Of a stretch of DNA of 12,400 nucleotides, positions 12,288 to 12,400 are shown one piece after another. The first letter of the stretch is position 1. Each line of letters opens with the position of its first letter. Position numbers and translations under genes: made by a program. The notes beneath the pieces were generated by a model. The model was not told the DNA's origin. It worked only from the letters and a program-made list of their open reading frames with translations, and ran no database searches. Origin of the DNA: Clostridia bacterium. GTDB taxonomy: Bacteria > Bacillota > Clostridia > Christensenellales > CAG-1252. The DNA is taken from assembly GCA_017615515.1 (NCBI GenBank), contig JAFZZX010000160.1:1-12400 (forward strand), given 5' to 3'.

Positions 12288-12325
12288 TGGAGCTGCTAAC
12301 CAGACTTGAACTAGTGACCTCGTCC
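12288..12325 (-). pseudogene. 3' half of a tRNA gene (probably Thr-like), 5' half missing
   Basis: Read on the minus strand: GGACG (anticodon-stem 3' strand), AGGTC variable region, T arm ACTAG-TTCAAGT-CTGGT with the invariant G53-TTCAAGT-C61 pattern (pairs A-T, C-G, T-G, A-T, G-C), acceptor 3' strand TAGCAGC, discriminator T and an encoded CCA. The partner acceptor strand GCTGCTA is not found in the remaining 75 bases, nor are a D arm and a normal anticodon loop. From memory the acceptor and T arm match clostridial tRNA-Thr, but the anticodon is absent, so the isotype is not proven. The break lies at the anticodon stem, as in scars left by integrases that target tRNA 3' ends. A true terminator follows it. 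Confidence 0.75.
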
Positions 12326-12395
12326 GCGTCGCATTTTTATGCGTCGGATAGGGTGACGCTCCGCTACGCCCTATCGGTGACTCCTAAAATGCTCC
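12326..12395. repeat. Palindromic and repeated sequence replacing the tRNA 5' half
   Basis: CGCAT-TTTT-ATGCG hairpin (12330-12343), then GATAGGG/CCCTATC stem (12347-12353 and 12369-12375) with a 15-nt loop. On the minus strand GGAGTCACC and GGAGCGTCACC recur (12384-12376 and 12362-12352), and the tRNA fragment itself reads GACGAGGTCAC, so a related box appears three times. Integrase arm sites or a small palindromic repeat are possible readings; neither is shown. Confidence 0.5.
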
Positions 12396-12400
12396 TTTCC

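Noticed and set aside
12259..12400. tmRNA or intact tRNA at the right edge
   Set aside because: The T arm and acceptor count exactly to position 76 of a normal tRNA, but no GCTGCTA partner, D arm or normal anticodon loop exists in the remaining bases; no tag-peptide frame is seen.

Overview
The window looks like a chromosomal segment of a Gram-positive bacterium, most likely an uncultured gut-type member of the Clostridia (Bacillota). The signs are strong AAGGAG-type ribosome binding sites, sigma-A-like promoters (TTGxxx-17/18-TATAAT), a lysine/meso-DAP operon using the L,L-diaminopimelate aminotransferase (DapL) shortcut, an AAA+ ATPase of the CbbX/SpoVK type, a signal-peptidase-II-type lipoprotein, and moderately GC-rich coding sequence with AT-rich spacers. 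The assignment comes from reading alone and is not firm below class level.

Left third (1-4946, minus strand): a compact operon dapA-dapB-dapF-dapL-lysA read leftwards from one clear promoter at 4917-4946. It converts aspartate semialdehyde plus pyruvate to meso-DAP and then lysine. dapA/dapB are 1 nt apart, dapB/dapF overlap by 8 nt and dapF/dapL by 14 nt, so translation is probably coupled; lysA follows after 112 nt and is cut by the window edge. The short leader of dapA has inverted repeats at the start site but no room for a lysine riboswitch.

Middle (5002-8746): a secreted NodB-type polysaccharide deacetylase is divergent from dapA. Convergent to it is a two-gene minus-strand operon: a YbjN-like small protein (TTG start) followed by a 741-residue protein with an N-terminal domain, a long charged linker, a degenerate AAA module and an intact CbbX-like AAA+ module. 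It ends in a strong GNRA-loop terminator.

Right-middle (8845-10973): a lipoprotein of unknown function on the minus strand is divergent, from back-to-back promoters, from a PPP-type metallophosphatase followed by a MaoC-like hotdog hydratase.

Right end (10974-12400): a more AT-rich single gene with its own promoter, a strongly structured leader and its own terminator encodes a two-TM protein with a soluble domain that I read as a derived NUDIX-like domain of the kind linked to nucleotide-signalling defence. About 210 bp further lies a bidirectional terminator abutting the 3' half of a tRNA (minus strand, probably Thr-like) whose 5' half is missing and replaced by palindromic and repeated sequence. 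This resembles an integration-site scar, with any element lying beyond the right edge. The two most interesting parts are this orphan membrane NUDIX-like gene beside the tRNA scar, and the YbjN/tandem-AAA operon.
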